The notes under the pieces are model-generated. The model was not told where the DNA came from. It saw only the letters and a program-made list of their open reading frames with translations, and did no database searches. A stretch of 64,000 nt of DNA from Nocardia grenadensis NBRC 108939 (GTDB taxonomy: Bacteria > Actinomycetota > Actinomycetes > Mycobacteriales > Mycobacteriaceae), in NCBI RefSeq assembly GCF_001613445.1, contig NZ_BDCJ01000009.1:434001-498000 (forward strand), in the 5' to 3' direction. The translations under genes and the position numbers were made by a program. This document shows positions 33,027-41,756 of the stretch, in pieces (the stretch's first letter is position 1; each line of letters starts with the position of its first letter).

Positions 33027-33580
33027 GATCGATCCTTCTCGAAGGGGTAGCAGGCGACGGCGAGTTTGAAGGACTCTCCGTCGCTACCGCCGTATTTGGT
33101 GAACAGTCTTTGCAGGGCGGCCTGTAGATCTGTGAGGAATTCGGCGCGCTGGTCCGGGTGTAGCGCGATCTGGCCGGAAATCCCCAGCGACGGCAGATCC
33201 GGATGGGTCAGGTCGATATCCGCGACATCTCGCTGCACCTCCTCGGTGAGGTCGAGGAGATGTCCCAGACTCATCGCGTCGCTCGACCGGCGGGTGCCGA
33301 TATGCCCGACGAGCCGGGGCGAGAGCCAGTAGGACCGACCGGCCGCCTGATACACGCCTTCACGCAGATTGCGCACCGTGCGCTCGGCGATCTGCCGGAC
33401 GAGCCCGTGCTCCACCAGTCGTTTGACGTGGTAGTTGACCCGCTGCGGGGACTGCTCGAGCAGTCGGGCCACATCGGCACAGGTCGCGGGCTCGGCCAGG
33501 GCGCGCACGATCTCGATCCGTCGTGGTTTGAGCAGTACCTCCGCTTGCTCGACCGAGTCGAGATAGATCACTTCCCTCAC
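33023..33580 (-). CDS. ArsR-like helix-turn-helix regulator
   Basis: The 185-residue protein has an N-terminal winged helix (LKPRRIEIVRALAEPATCAD, LEQSPQRVNYHVKRLVEHGL) of the ArsR superfamily type that accompanies SRPBCC genes, and a helical C-terminal half. The GTG at 33580 opens the frame. It is the first gene of the operon and probably represses it. An AT-rich stretch just upstream (33580-33615) holds the inverted repeat ACAAA-N6-TTTGT. Confidence 0.85.
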   Translation of the reverse strand: MREVIYLDSVEQAEVLLKPRRIEIVRALAEPATCADVARLLEQSPQRVNYHVKRLVEHGLVRQIAERTVRNLREGVYQAAGRSYWLSPRLVGHIGTRRSSDAMSLGHLLDLTEEVQRDVADIDLTHPDLPSLGISGQIALHPDQRAEFLTDLQAALQRLFTKYGGSDGESFKLAVACYPFEKDRS

Positions 33581-33598
33581 AAAAAAAGATTTTTACAT

Positions 33599-33614
33599 AC
33601 AAAACAAGGTTTGT
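33599..33614. promoter_or_regulatory. candidate autoregulatory site of the ArsR-like regulator
   Basis: ACAAA (33599-33603) and TTTGT (33610-33614) form an inverted repeat with a 6-base spacer. They sit 18 bp upstream of the regulator start, in the most AT-rich stretch seen in this window. Confidence 0.4.
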
Positions 33615-33619
33615 GAACT

Positions 33620-34020
33620 GTTTCGCGGAAGTCTGCGACTGAGCCGGCGTCACCAGGAAGAACGCCTGCTCGCGATGGGGGGAGCTGCCGGTGGAATCGC
33701 CGGGGGCGATGTGCCACATCGGCCTGCGCCACGGGGCATGCAACTGCTGGTCCGAAGCGTCGGCGCTGACATTCGGGTGTCCGCAGGATCGGCACCGCGA
33801 CGATGTTCTGGGGCCCTGTCCTCTGGGTGCGCGGTGGCCGGCGACGGGGTGACCGAGGAGCGGAACAGTGACGCGGTCGGCATGGGGCGAGCTGAAAATT
33901 GCCGATCATTCGATCGGCTGCATTCCGACTGGCCGGTGAATCGTTTGCGGTCGAGCGGCCGACTCGGAGTCACATCGAGGGATAACTCGGCCGTTAGTTG
34001 CGTGGTTTCGAAGAAGTCAG
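33620..34020. other. no gene recognised
   Basis: About 400 bp lie between divergent genes. Frames on both strands are Arg/Ser-rich shadows with no family motif. The right end leads into the phosphotransferase promoter. Confidence 0.45.
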
Positions 34021-34023
34021 CGC

Positions 34024-34090
34024 TTGACATCCGCGCGTGTCTTCGGTCAAGCTGCCGATGTCGATGTTCAGATCGACCGTTCGATCGGTT
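34024..34090 (+). promoter_or_regulatory. promoter and palindrome upstream of the phosphotransferase
   Basis: TTGACA at 34024-34029 with CAAGCT at 34048-34053 forms a plausible promoter. Downstream, a near-palindrome ACCGTTCGATCGGT lies at 34076-34089. The flanking GACCG ... TCGATCGGTT words recur in the longer palindrome at 35427-35444, which suggests one shared regulator. Confidence 0.5.
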
Positions 34091-34107
34091 GGTTCGGAGG
34101 TTTGCTG

Positions 34108-35142
34108 ATGCCTGAGGCGGTGACACCACCGGGAGTGGTGATTGCTGCGCTCGAGTCGTTTCTCCGGACGGAGTGTCCGGGAATGGTGAACGGCCCGTTG
34201 CGTGTCGAACTTTTGTCGGGAGGGCGGTCGAACCTGACCTACCTGCTCACCGACGGCCGCGAGCGCTGGGTGCTGCGCCGGCCGCCACTGGGCCATGTGC
34301 TGGCCACCGCGCATGACATGGGCCGGGAGTACCGGCTGCTCAGCGCGTTGTATCCGACGGACGTGCCGGTTCCGCGCCCGCGGGTCGCCGCCGGGCCCGG
34401 CGTGCTGGACGCACCCTTCTACATCATGGACTTCGCGGACGGGGAGATCCTCCGCGAGCGCGCGCGGCTGGAGGCGTTCGCCGACCGGGCTCCGGCGGCG
34501 GCCCGGAGTCTGGTCGAAGTGCTGGTCCGGCTGCATCGGCTCGATCCCGAGACCGTGGGTCTGGGTGATCTCGGACGTCCCGTGGGCTACCTGGAACGGC
34601 AGGTGCGCCGGTGGGGTCGGCAATTGGCGGCTTCGCACAGCAGAGACCTGCCAGATCTCCTGGCGCTCGGCGACCGGCTGGGCCGGGCACTGCCCGAGAA
34701 GCAGCGTGCGAGCATCGTCCACGGCGACTATCGCCTCGACAATGTGGTCATCGATCCGGCCAGCACGAGCGTGGCCGGTGTCCTGGACTGGGAGATGGCA
34801 ACGCTCGGTGACCCGCTGACCGATCTCGCCTCGATGGCGATCTGGTGGGACGGGATCAGCGGTCTGGACAGTCCGGTCGCCGCGGTACCCGGCGATGTTC
34901 CCGGATTCCCCGCGGGCCACGCCCTGATCGAGGCGTACGCGCACGAGACCGGCTGGGAACTGGACGAATTCGCCTGGTACCTGGGCTTCGCCTACTACAA
35001 GGTCGCGGTGATCTTCGAAGGTATTCACTACCGCGCCCAGCAGGGGCTGACCGTCGGTGAGGGGTTCGACCGCCTCGGCGGCATGGTCCCCGATCTGGTC
35101 GAACGTGGTCACGCGGCCCTGAGCGGAAGGGGCCCGCGGTGA
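34108..35142 (+). CDS. phosphotransferase family protein (ACAD10/11-associated kinase type)
   Basis: This 344-residue APH/choline-kinase fold protein has Brenner motif HGDYRLDN near residue 205, metal motif LDWEMATLGDP near 228, and the nucleotide-loop region LSGGRSNLTYLL near residue 35. The ATG at 34108 has GGAGG seven bases upstream. In many actinobacteria this family sits beside acyl-CoA dehydrogenases and phosphorylates hydroxyacyl-CoA or similar lipid intermediates. Here the adjacent dehydrogenase is reduced to a relic (35256-35408). Confidence 0.9.
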   Translation: MPEAVTPPGVVIAALESFLRTECPGMVNGPLRVELLSGGRSNLTYLLTDGRERWVLRRPPLGHVLATAHDMGREYRLLSALYPTDVPVPRPRVAAGPGVLDAPFYIMDFADGEILRERARLEAFADRAPAAARSLVEVLVRLHRLDPETVGLGDLGRPVGYLERQVRRWGRQLAASHSRDLPDLLALGDRLGRALPEKQRASIVHGDYRLDNVVIDPASTSVAGVLDWEMATLGDPLTDLASMAIWWDGISGLDSPVAAVPGDVPGFPAGHALIEAYAHETGWELDEFAWYLGFAYYKVAVIFEGIHYRAQQGLTVGEGFDRLGGMVPDLVERGHAALSGRGPR

Positions 35143-35255
35143 CCACGCGGGCGCGCCCCGCGACGTATCGAACCGGAGGGGCGCTACGCGACGGCCCACC
35201 CACGCCGCGGATGGCGGTAATCCGTCGTCGGGCAAGCATATTCGGGCCGGTGTGT

Positions 35256-35408
35256 TCAGAGGGGCAGCCGTACTGCGGGTTCGGGCCGCAGTACCGCCGT
35301 CGCGATCGACTCGATATGCACCTCGTCCGGTCCGTCGAATAGGCGCAGGGCCCGGTGTCACCCGTACATGGCGCCGAGCGGCGTGGCGGGAAGCTCGTTT
35401 GCGACCAT
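35256..35408 (-). pseudogene. internally deleted acyl-CoA dehydrogenase (ACAD11 type)
   Basis: The ATG at 35408 has a perfect ribosome binding site (AAGGAG, six bases away) and reads MVANELPATPLGAMYG, then a stop. Immediately after come the last codons of an acyl-CoA dehydrogenase, ALRLFDGPDEVHIESIATAV and then LRPEPAVRLPL, ending in TGA at 35256. The DGPxEVH signature matches the intact dehydrogenase at 49859 (DGPSEVHR). More than 1 kb of the gene has been deleted, while the promoter and operator are still intact. Confidence 0.8.
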
Positions 35409-35426
35409 GAACGGCTCCTTTGCAAA

Positions 35427-35444
35427 ACCGATCGATTGATCGGT
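35427..35444. promoter_or_regulatory. TetR-type operator palindrome
   Basis: ACCGATCGATTGATCGGT has two perfect 7-bp arms around a 4-base centre. It lies between the -10 box of a leftward promoter and the start of the collapsed dehydrogenase. It probably binds the XRE-TetR protein encoded next to it. Confidence 0.65.
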
Positions 35445-35447
35445 CGA

Positions 35448-35477
35448 CCTATAGGTTCAGTCCGCGGGCCACGTCAA
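35448..35477 (-). promoter_or_regulatory. surviving promoter of the collapsed acyl-CoA dehydrogenase
   Basis: On the minus strand TTGACG (35477-35472), an 18-bp spacer and TATAGG (35453-35448) form a good promoter. It is followed directly by the operator palindrome and then by the dehydrogenase relic. Confidence 0.6.
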
Positions 35478-36325
35478 TGACGGACACGCACGAGATCCGC
35501 CGCGAACTCGGTGTACTGCCGGGCGGTCGTTTCCGGCGACATGCCACCCGAGGGTGACCACCACTGCGGCAGCGCCGTGCAGAGGGTGACGATCGCGCGC
35601 GCCGCGTCGCGCGGGACCGGAGTGTCCATCAGGCCGCGCCGGCAGCCTTCCACGACCTCATCGTCCACCATGTCCTGGACATCGCGGCGGGCGCGGACGA
35701 TGCGCGACCGGTGCGGCTCCTCGAGGCTGCGCATCTCGCTGGCCCCGAGGAAGCCCAGTTCGCGGCGGTAGGTGTGGAACAGCGCGAGGCATTCGACGAG
35801 GAGGGTCAGTCGTTGCACAGGACCGTCGCCTTCGGCGCGCGCGGAGCGGCAGCGCTGCTGCAGGTCGGCCATGGTCAGATCCAGGAGGGCGATGAGCAGA
35901 TCCTGTTTGGTCGGCCAGTGGTGGTAGATCCCGGCCACGGAGAGGTCGGCGCGCTCCGCGACATCGCGGATGGTGGCCCCGTGGTATCCGAGTTCCACGA
36001 ACGCCTCCAAGGCCCCATGCAGGGGAGCGGCGAGTCGGAGGGGCGGGAAATCACGCCACGACGCGGCGGCGTCGCTGCCGGGCACGGCGGCGCGCAGCAG
36101 TTCGTCGCGGTCGATACCGAAGAGCCGGGCGGCCGCGGTCAGCCGGGCCTCGGTAATCCTGGTCAGGCCGTTCTCGGTCGCGCTCCAGGTGCCCACACTC
36201 ACCCCGACGGCGGCCGCGACCTCCCGGATGGTGAGTCGTTTGTGTTTCCTGGCTTCGCGGAGGCGGTGGCCCAGCGCTTCGCGATCCTCGTCGATGCCGC
36301 GCTCGTCCTGTGCCCGCTCTGTCAA
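35474..36325 (-). CDS. XRE-TetR fusion regulator, copy 1
   Basis: The 283-residue protein joins two DNA-binding modules. The first is an N-terminal XRE/HipB-like helix-turn-helix at residues 15-75 (LREARKHKRLTIREVAAAVG, SVGTWSATENG). The second is a TetR module from about residue 100 (FVELGYHGATIRDVAERADL, SVAGIYHHWPTKQDLL). The C-terminal part carries FHTYRRELGFLGASEMRSLE. The TTG start at 36325 has AGGAG seven bases upstream. The protein at 51223 has the same architecture and the same ELGF-GASEMRSL motif. It probably controls the neighbouring lipid genes through the ACCGATC palindromes. Confidence 0.87.
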   Translation of the reverse strand: MTERAQDERGIDEDREALGHRLREARKHKRLTIREVAAAVGVSVGTWSATENGLTRITEARLTAAARLFGIDRDELLRAAVPGSDAAASWRDFPPLRLAAPLHGALEAFVELGYHGATIRDVAERADLSVAGIYHHWPTKQDLLIALLDLTMADLQQRCRSARAEGDGPVQRLTLLVECLALFHTYRRELGFLGASEMRSLEEPHRSRIVRARRDVQDMVDDEVVEGCRRGLMDTPVPRDAARAIVTLCTALPQWWSPSGGMSPETTARQYTEFAADLVRVRH

Positions 36326-36400
36326 GCCCGTACTCCTTCCCTGATGGCTGCGGTCGCGTCCGTACCGGCCGGCCCGCGGTCGCGACCTGCGTCGTTCAAC

Positions 36401-37048
36401 CTACCGCTCGTCCGCTCGGTTCGGGATGCGGTGGCGTACCCCGGAATCGGGCGGTGGGGCGACGAATTGCCGGGCGCTGATGCCGTGGGTGAGGATGGCG
36501 GCGAGTTCGCGATAGGCGGCGGCGTCGTCGAGTCCGGTGCGCCCGCGGACGCCGCCCTGCTGGATGCGCACCATCATGGTGGCGGCCAGGTCGGCGGCGA
36601 ACGCGGCGTGTACGCCGCGGAATTCCCCGGTGGCGACCCCGTCGTCGATGAGTTCCTGGACGCGGCGGGCGGCGATGCGGGTATTGCGTTCGTAGACCTC
36701 GCGGGCGGGGGCGAAGGCGTCGAGGTCGGTCATGAACCGGTCCGAGGCCGCGGAGAGGGCCGCGCCGACCGCGGTGAGGTAGGCGGCGATGCGCTCCAGG
36801 GCGCCGGAGGTCGCGGAGACCTCGGCCTCGACGGTTTCGGTGGCGCGTTTGAAGAAATGCACGGTGGCGGCGCTGACCAGCTGTTCCTTACTGCTGGCGA
36901 GGGTGTAGAGCGTGGATTTGGAGCATCGCAGGCGCGCCGCGATGGCGTCGAGCGTCAGGTGGGCGAACCCTTCGGTGAGGAACAGTCCCACCAGTTCGTC
37001 GAACAGTTCGGTGCGGCGGGGGGTCGCGAAGGTCGAGCGCTGCTCCAT
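36401..37048 (-). CDS. TetR-family regulator of the acyl-CoA dehydrogenase
   Basis: The 215-residue protein has an N-terminal TetR helix-turn-helix (LFLTEGFAHLTLDAIAARLR, CSKSTLYTLASSKEQLV) and a C-terminal ligand domain. The ATG at 37048 is divergent from the dehydrogenase at 37148, with only about 100 bp between. That gap contains four evenly arranged AGTACT boxes. Autorepression and control of the dehydrogenase by a CoA ester are the simple model (inference). Confidence 0.9.
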   Translation of the reverse strand: MEQRSTFATPRRTELFDELVGLFLTEGFAHLTLDAIAARLRCSKSTLYTLASSKEQLVSAATVHFFKRATETVEAEVSATSGALERIAAYLTAVGAALSAASDRFMTDLDAFAPAREVYERNTRIAARRVQELIDDGVATGEFRGVHAAFAADLAATMMVRIQQGGVRGRTGLDDAAAYRELAAILTHGISARQFVAPPPDSGVRHRIPNRADER

Positions 37049-37057
37049 ACGGGAAAT

Positions 37058-37120
37058 AGTACTGCGAAGCTCCTTGCAGTACTGATTCCGGAACAGTACT
37101 GTGCTGGGGAGTAAAGTACT
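37058..37120. promoter_or_regulatory. four-box AGTACT operator array
   Basis: AGTACT occurs at 37058, 37078, 37095 and 37115, with spacings of 20, 17 and 20 bp. The left pair forms perfect 8-bp arms AGTACTGC and GCAGTACT with a 10-base spacer; the third box lies in the perfect palindrome ACAGTACTGT. The array fills the space between divergent TetR and dehydrogenase genes. Confidence 0.75.
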
Positions 37121-37147
37121 ACCCTGCGTATCATCGGAGGATTTCCT

Positions 37148-38287
37148 GTGGCTGTCGATCGACTTCTGCCCACCGACGAGGCACGGGATCTCATCCGGCT
37201 GACCCGCGATGTGGCCGATAAGGTGCTGGCCCCGATCGTCGACGAGCACGAGAAGGCCGAGACCTATCCCGAGGCCGTATTCGCCACGCTGGGCGAGGCG
37301 GGACTGCTGAGCCTGCCGTACCCCGAGGAGTGGGGCGGGGGCGGCCAGCCCTACGAGGTGTATCTGCAGGTATTGGAGGAGATCGCCGCGCGCTGGGCCG
37401 CGGTCGCGGTGGCGGTGAGCGTGCACAGTCTCGCCTGCTACCCGCTGATGGAGTTCGGTAGCGCGGAGCAGCGGCGGCGGTGGCTGCCGGAGATGCTGGG
37501 CGGCGGCACGGTCGGCGCCTACAGTCTGTCCGAGCCGCAGGCGGGTTCGGATGCCGCCGCGCTGACCTGTAAGGCCACCGCGGTCGAGGGCGGCTACCGG
37601 GTCCGCGGGGCCAAGGCATGGATCACCCACGGTGGTATCGCCGATTTCTACAACCTGTTCGCGCGGACCGGCGAGGGTTCGAAGGGTATCTCGTGTTTCC
37701 TGGTGCCGAAGGACACCGACGGCCTGAGCTTCGGTAAACCGGAGGAGAAGATGGGTCTGCACGCGGTGCCGACCACCTCCGCGCACTACGACGATGCCTT
37801 CGTACCCGCCGAACGCCGGATCGGCGCGGAAGGGCAGGGCCTGCAGATCGCGTTCAGCGCCTTGGATTCCGGCCGGTTGGGGATCGCCGCGGTCGCGGTC
37901 GGGCTCGCCCAGGCCGCGCTGGACGAGGCGGTGGCCTACGCGCAGGAGCGAACGGCGTTCGGCCGCAGGATCATCGATCATCAGGGGCTGGGTTTCCTGT
38001 TGGCCGATATGGCCGCCGCGGTGGATTCGGCTCGCGCGACCTATCTCGACGCCGCCCGCCGCCGCGACGCCGGACTGTCGTATTCACGCCAGGCCTCGGT
38101 GGCGAAACTGGTCGCCACCGATGCGGCGATGAAGGTCACCACCGATGCGGTGCAGGTGCTCGGTGGTTACGGCTACACGCGGGACTTCCGGGTCGAACGC
38201 TATATGCGGGAGGCGAAGATCACCCAGATCTTCGAGGGCACCAACCAGATCCAGCGCCTGGTCATCAGCCGCCATCTCGCCGGCTGA
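37148..38287 (+). CDS. fadE: acyl-CoA dehydrogenase (FadE)
   Basis: This 379-residue FAD enzyme introduces the alpha-beta double bond in acyl-CoA. Motifs are YSLSEPQAGSDAAAL near residue 127, WITHGG near 160, ERTAFGRRI near 265, GGYGYTRDFRVER near 340 and the catalytic glutamate in QIFEGTNQIQR near 363. The Glu is at the position used by short and medium-chain type enzymes. The GTG at 37148 has GGAGG seven bases upstream. It is probably regulated by the divergent TetR through the AGTACT array. Confidence 0.94.
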   Translation: MAVDRLLPTDEARDLIRLTRDVADKVLAPIVDEHEKAETYPEAVFATLGEAGLLSLPYPEEWGGGGQPYEVYLQVLEEIAARWAAVAVAVSVHSLACYPLMEFGSAEQRRRWLPEMLGGGTVGAYSLSEPQAGSDAAALTCKATAVEGGYRVRGAKAWITHGGIADFYNLFARTGEGSKGISCFLVPKDTDGLSFGKPEEKMGLHAVPTTSAHYDDAFVPAERRIGAEGQGLQIAFSALDSGRLGIAAVAVGLAQAALDEAVAYAQERTAFGRRIIDHQGLGFLLADMAAAVDSARATYLDAARRRDAGLSYSRQASVAKLVATDAAMKVTTDAVQVLGGYGYTRDFRVERYMREAKITQIFEGTNQIQRLVISRHLAG

Positions 38288-38444
38288 CCGGCCCGCCGCC
38301 GCCCGCGGCGACAGAGCGCGCCCGGTCTCGCCGCACTTCCTGGCGTACCGGAGTGGAGTCATCGGTGGTGTCGATGACCTCGACCATGGAGGCGGTGGTG
38401 TCCGCGGGCTCGCGTAGATTCTGGGACGAACAGGAAGAGGAGTC

Positions 38445-39293
38445 ATGGCCCAAATGGAAGGCGCCGCGCACACCCGAACAGCCTCCGTCACCGCGGTCGG
38501 CCCGGTGGTGGTCCGGCCCGACGGCACCGCTCTCGCGTACCAGGTGAGCGGTCCTGCCACTGCTCCGCCGCTACTGCTCCTGCCCGGCCAGGCCAACTCC
38601 CACCGATGGTGGGACGGTGTCCGGCCCGGCCTCGCCCGCAACTTCCGGACGATCACCTTCGATTATCGCGGGACAGGCGACACCGAGGCGGACGATACGG
38701 AGGCCGCGGGCTGGACCACCGAGCTCTTCGCCACCGACGCCGCCGCGGTGCTGGATGCGCTGAGCTGCCCGTCCGCCCATATCTATGCCACCTCGATGGG
38801 CGGCCGGGTCGCGCAGTGGCTCGCGGCCCGGTATCCGGAGCGGGTGCAGCGCCTGGTTCTGGCCTGTACCTCCCCGGGCGGGAGACTCGCGCAGGAACGA
38901 GGCCCCGAAATACGCCGTTTGCTCGCGGATCCCGACCCGCGCCGTAGAGGCGCGGTGCTGCTGGAACTGATGTACACCCCCGCCTGGTCGGCCGCGCCGC
39001 CGCGCCGGTCGACCCTGCTGGGTGATCCGCGCATGACCGCGCGGGCGACGCGGGGGCATCTGCGCGCCAGCAACCGGCACGACGCGTCCGCGGTACTGGG
39101 TGAGATCCGCGCCCGGACCCTGGTACTCCACGGCGACGATGACCGTATGGTGCCTGTCGAGAATGCGGAGCTGCTCGCCGCAGCGGTTCCGGATGCCGTC
39201 GTCGAGATCTTCCCCGGTGGCAGGCACGGCTTCTTCGACGAGTTCCCGGCCGTCGGCGAGCGTGTCACGGAATTTCTCCTGCCGGGGTCCTGA
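38445..39293 (+). CDS. alpha/beta hydrolase
   Basis: The 282-residue protein has the classic fold: oxyanion region LLLPGQANSHRWWD, nucleophile elbow ATSMGG near residue 116 (an Ala-x-Ser-x-Gly variant), acid in LHGDDDRMV near 227 and histidine in GGRHGFFDE near 262. The ATG at 38445 is preceded by GAGGAG at rather short spacing. It may be a carboxylesterase, thioesterase or haloperoxidase-like enzyme. It follows the dehydrogenase after about 160 bp and may not belong to its operon. Confidence 0.87.
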   Translation: MAQMEGAAHTRTASVTAVGPVVVRPDGTALAYQVSGPATAPPLLLLPGQANSHRWWDGVRPGLARNFRTITFDYRGTGDTEADDTEAAGWTTELFATDAAAVLDALSCPSAHIYATSMGGRVAQWLAARYPERVQRLVLACTSPGGRLAQERGPEIRRLLADPDPRRRGAVLLELMYTPAWSAAPPRRSTLLGDPRMTARATRGHLRASNRHDASAVLGEIRARTLVLHGDDDRMVPVENAELLAAAVPDAVVEIFPGGRHGFFDEFPAVGERVTEFLLPGS

Positions 39294-39343
39294 ATTCGCG
39301 CGGCCCGGTCGAGACGGACACCACCACCCAGGCGGCCGTGCGC

Positions 39344-40879
39344 TCAACCACCTCGTTCGTACAGCGCGCGAACGGTGTCGATCGTATCGGCCTCCGCCGG
39401 GGATTTGTCGTCGCGATAGCGCACGACACGGGCGAACCGGAGTGCCAGACCGCCGGGATAGCGGGTCGACCCCTGCACTCCGTCGAAGGCGATCTCGACG
39501 ACCTGTTCGGGCCGCAGGCGCACGAGGTACCCCTCGGTCGGGCCGGCGGCGAGTTCGGTGAAGCGCCTGGTCTGCCACTCCAGCATGGCGTCGGTCATGC
39601 CTTTGAACGTCTTCCCCAGCATCACGAACTCGCCGGTGGCCGGATCACGAGCGCCCAGGTGAATATTGGACAGCGTGCCGGTGCGCCGGCCGGAACCCCA
39701 TTCGACCGCGAGGACCACCAGGTCCACGGTGTGCACGGGTTTGACCTTGAGCCAGCCGGCACCGCGGCGCCCGGCCTCGTACGGCGCCGTCGGCGACTTC
39801 GCCATCACCCCTTCGTGTCCGGCGGCCAGTGTGCGGTCCAGGAACTGCTGTGCCGCCTCGGCCTCGGCGGTCACCAGACGATCCACCCGCTGGGCGCGGG
39901 GTACAAGTGCGTCGAGGGCGGCGAGCCGGTCCCGGGTGGATAGGTCGAGGAGATCGCTGCCGTCGAGATGCAGCAGGTCGAAAAAGAACACCGACAGCGG
40001 TTCGAGATCGCCCGGACGTTTGCGCCCGAACCGGGCGGCAGTGACCTGGAAGCGATCCGGTCGACCGTCGGGCCGCAGGGCGATGGCCTCCGCATCGGCG
40101 ATCAGATCGGTGGCGGGCAGCGCGAGGGCGGCCGCGACGACCTCGGGGAGCCGGCCGGTGACGTCGTCGAGGCTGCGGGTATAGATCGAGACCTCCGATC
40201 CGGCGCGATGGATCTGCACCCGCGCGCCGTCCAGCTTGGCCTCGAGAACTGCTGTGCCGCCGAGTCGTTGGAGTGCGTCGGCGACCCCGGTTGCGGTCTG
40301 GGCGAGCATCGGCCCGACCGGCTGCCCCGCGCGCAACCGGAACTCGGCCAGCGCCGGCCGGCCCCAGGTGAGAGCCGCGGCCGCGACAGCGGGCAGCGCA
40401 CCGGCCAGCATTGCCGCGCGCCGCACCTCGGCGGCGGGCACTCCGGCGGCTCCGGCGATCGCGTCGGACATCACGCCGGCCAGCGCGCCCTGACGCAATT
40501 CGCCGCTCAGCAGCCGGCGCAGGAAAGTCTGTTCGGTGGCGGTGGCCGTCTCGAACAGATCGCGCACCAGGTCGGCCCGCACGGTGCGGGAGCCCTTCCC
40601 GGCGACCCCACCGATCCGGGTGAACCGGGCATCGACGTCGGCGACCGTGAGCGTCGGTGTCGCGGCAGGCGGCGGCAGCGACCGCAACGCCGCCCAGCCC
40701 ACACCGATCTGGCGTTGCGGCAATTCCCCGGAAAGCCAGGACGCGGTCACCGCGACCAGGTGCCCGTCACCGTCCGCCGCGACGCGACCGAGCAGCGCGG
40801 CGAGACGGTCGGTCTTGGCCCGCCGGGCGGACGTCGACGCGATATCGGCGGATGCGGCGGCGACCTCGGCTAGCAGCAC
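39344..40879 (-). CDS. ligB: ATP-dependent DNA ligase LigB
   Basis: The 511-residue ligase closely follows mycobacterial LigB in length and order. An N-terminal DNA-binding domain ([20 protein letters not shown]) is followed by the catalytic motif [13 protein letters not shown] with nucleophile Lys near residue 215, then [20 protein letters not shown] and WLKVKP. The GTG at 40879 matches the family N-terminus; an in-frame TTG at 40915 would add 12 residues. It seals nicks through an AMP-lysine intermediate. It probably is not essential, since actinomycetes rely on NAD-dependent LigA for replication. Confidence 0.92.
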   Translation of the reverse strand: MLLAEVAAASADIASTSARRAKTDRLAALLGRVAADGDGHLVAVTASWLSGELPQRQIGVGWAALRSLPPPAATPTLTVADVDARFTRIGGVAGKGSRTVRADLVRDLFETATATEQTFLRRLLSGELRQGALAGVMSDAIAGAAGVPAAEVRRAAMLAGALPAVAAAALTWGRPALAEFRLRAGQPVGPMLAQTATGVADALQRLGGTAVLEAKLDGARVQIHRAGSEVSIYTRSLDDVTGRLPEVVAAALALPATDLIADAEAIALRPDGRPDRFQVTAARFGRKRPGDLEPLSVFFFDLLHLDGSDLLDLSTRDRLAALDALVPRAQRVDRLVTAEAEAAQQFLDRTLAAGHEGVMAKSPTAPYEAGRRGAGWLKVKPVHTVDLVVLAVEWGSGRRTGTLSNIHLGARDPATGEFVMLGKTFKGMTDAMLEWQTRRFTELAAGPTEGYLVRLRPEQVVEIAFDGVQGSTRYPGGLALRFARVVRYRDDKSPAEADTIDTVRALYERGG

Positions 40880-40951
40880 GTCGACCAGCCTGGCACGCCC
40901 ACTCGCCTCGGGCAATCAGCGCCACCGGTACAGCCCCGTGCCCGCCCGGGT

Positions 40952-41100
40952 TCACCCCGTTGTGGGGCCTACCGCCGGATGGTCTCCTTCGGCTATCTGC
41001 TGGGCGGTGGCGTAGGCGAGGTGCAGGAAGTCGGCGCGGCCGGCGCCGCCGTCGCTTCGGTCACCGTTCGGGTCGCTCGTGAAGCGAAGACGTGGCCGAT
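40952..41100 (-). other. possible short coding remnant
   Basis: On the minus strand one frame reads FTSDPNGDRSDGGAGRADFL and then HLAYATAQQIAEGDHPAVGP before a stop at 40952. It looks like a natural C-terminus, but no family or start codon was identified. Confidence 0.2.
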
Positions 41101-41640
41101 GGCGTCGCTCATGGAACCAAGACCCCGCTCACCACTTCGGACCGGCCGGGGAGGCGGGAGAAGTTCCATTCATACTGCACCCCGCAATCGGGTCGGAACA
41201 CCATGTGCAATGTGATGGCGGTTCCGGCCCGAGCTCGGCCGGCCACCCTGTGAGCTCGTACTTCCTCACCCTACGCCCGCCTTCCCCACGGTGTCGTGAA
41301 GAAAGAATTCCGCTACCGAGGAACCCTCGGTCGACAATGCGGATGCGCGCCGTCGGGGCCGGTGTGCTGTGCGGTGAGCGACACGGCGCTGAAATGACCT
41401 TGTGGTCGACCGGCCGGCCTCGGCGCATGGCGGCTTCGCCGGTCCGTAACCGGCAACGACCCACCTCCCGGAGCGAAGTTCCCGCGCCGGTCCGTGGCCT
41501 CCGGCACCCGGAGTGGCGGGAACCGCCGGCTCTTCGCCCTACCGCCGGCGGTCTCGGCGAGCCGGGCTTCCGGTCGGCGAACCTGTGGGTGAAAGCCGGG
41601 GTGTGGTCGCAGAGGAGAGCGATCGCTGTCTGGATGGTGG
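41100..41640. other. no gene recognised
   Basis: About 540 bp between LigB and the second lipase. A small hairpin CCGAGG-AAC-CCTCGG occurs at 41316-41330. No coding frame with family resemblance was seen on either strand. Confidence 0.45.
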
Positions 41641-41641
41641 A

Positions 41642-41673
41642 ACTCACAGCGCGATCGGCGATCGGCTGTGAGT
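41642..41673. promoter_or_regulatory. inverted repeat upstream of the second lipase
   Basis: Perfect 9-bp arms ACTCACAGC and GCTGTGAGT are separated by 14 bases. The repeat ends 84 bp before the lipase start. It could be an operator or a structured leader. Confidence 0.45.
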
Positions 41674-41756
41674 GGCCCCCAATCCCCTCCACCGATGGCA
41701 AATTCGGCAGCGACTGTCGATACTGATGGAAATTGTTTGATTCGAGGGTGAGGGTA

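Noticed and set aside
35711..37114. 467-codon Gly-rich plus-strand frame
   Set aside because: Antisense to two regulator genes with clear helix-turn-helix motifs. The Gly/Val richness reflects third-position GC bias.
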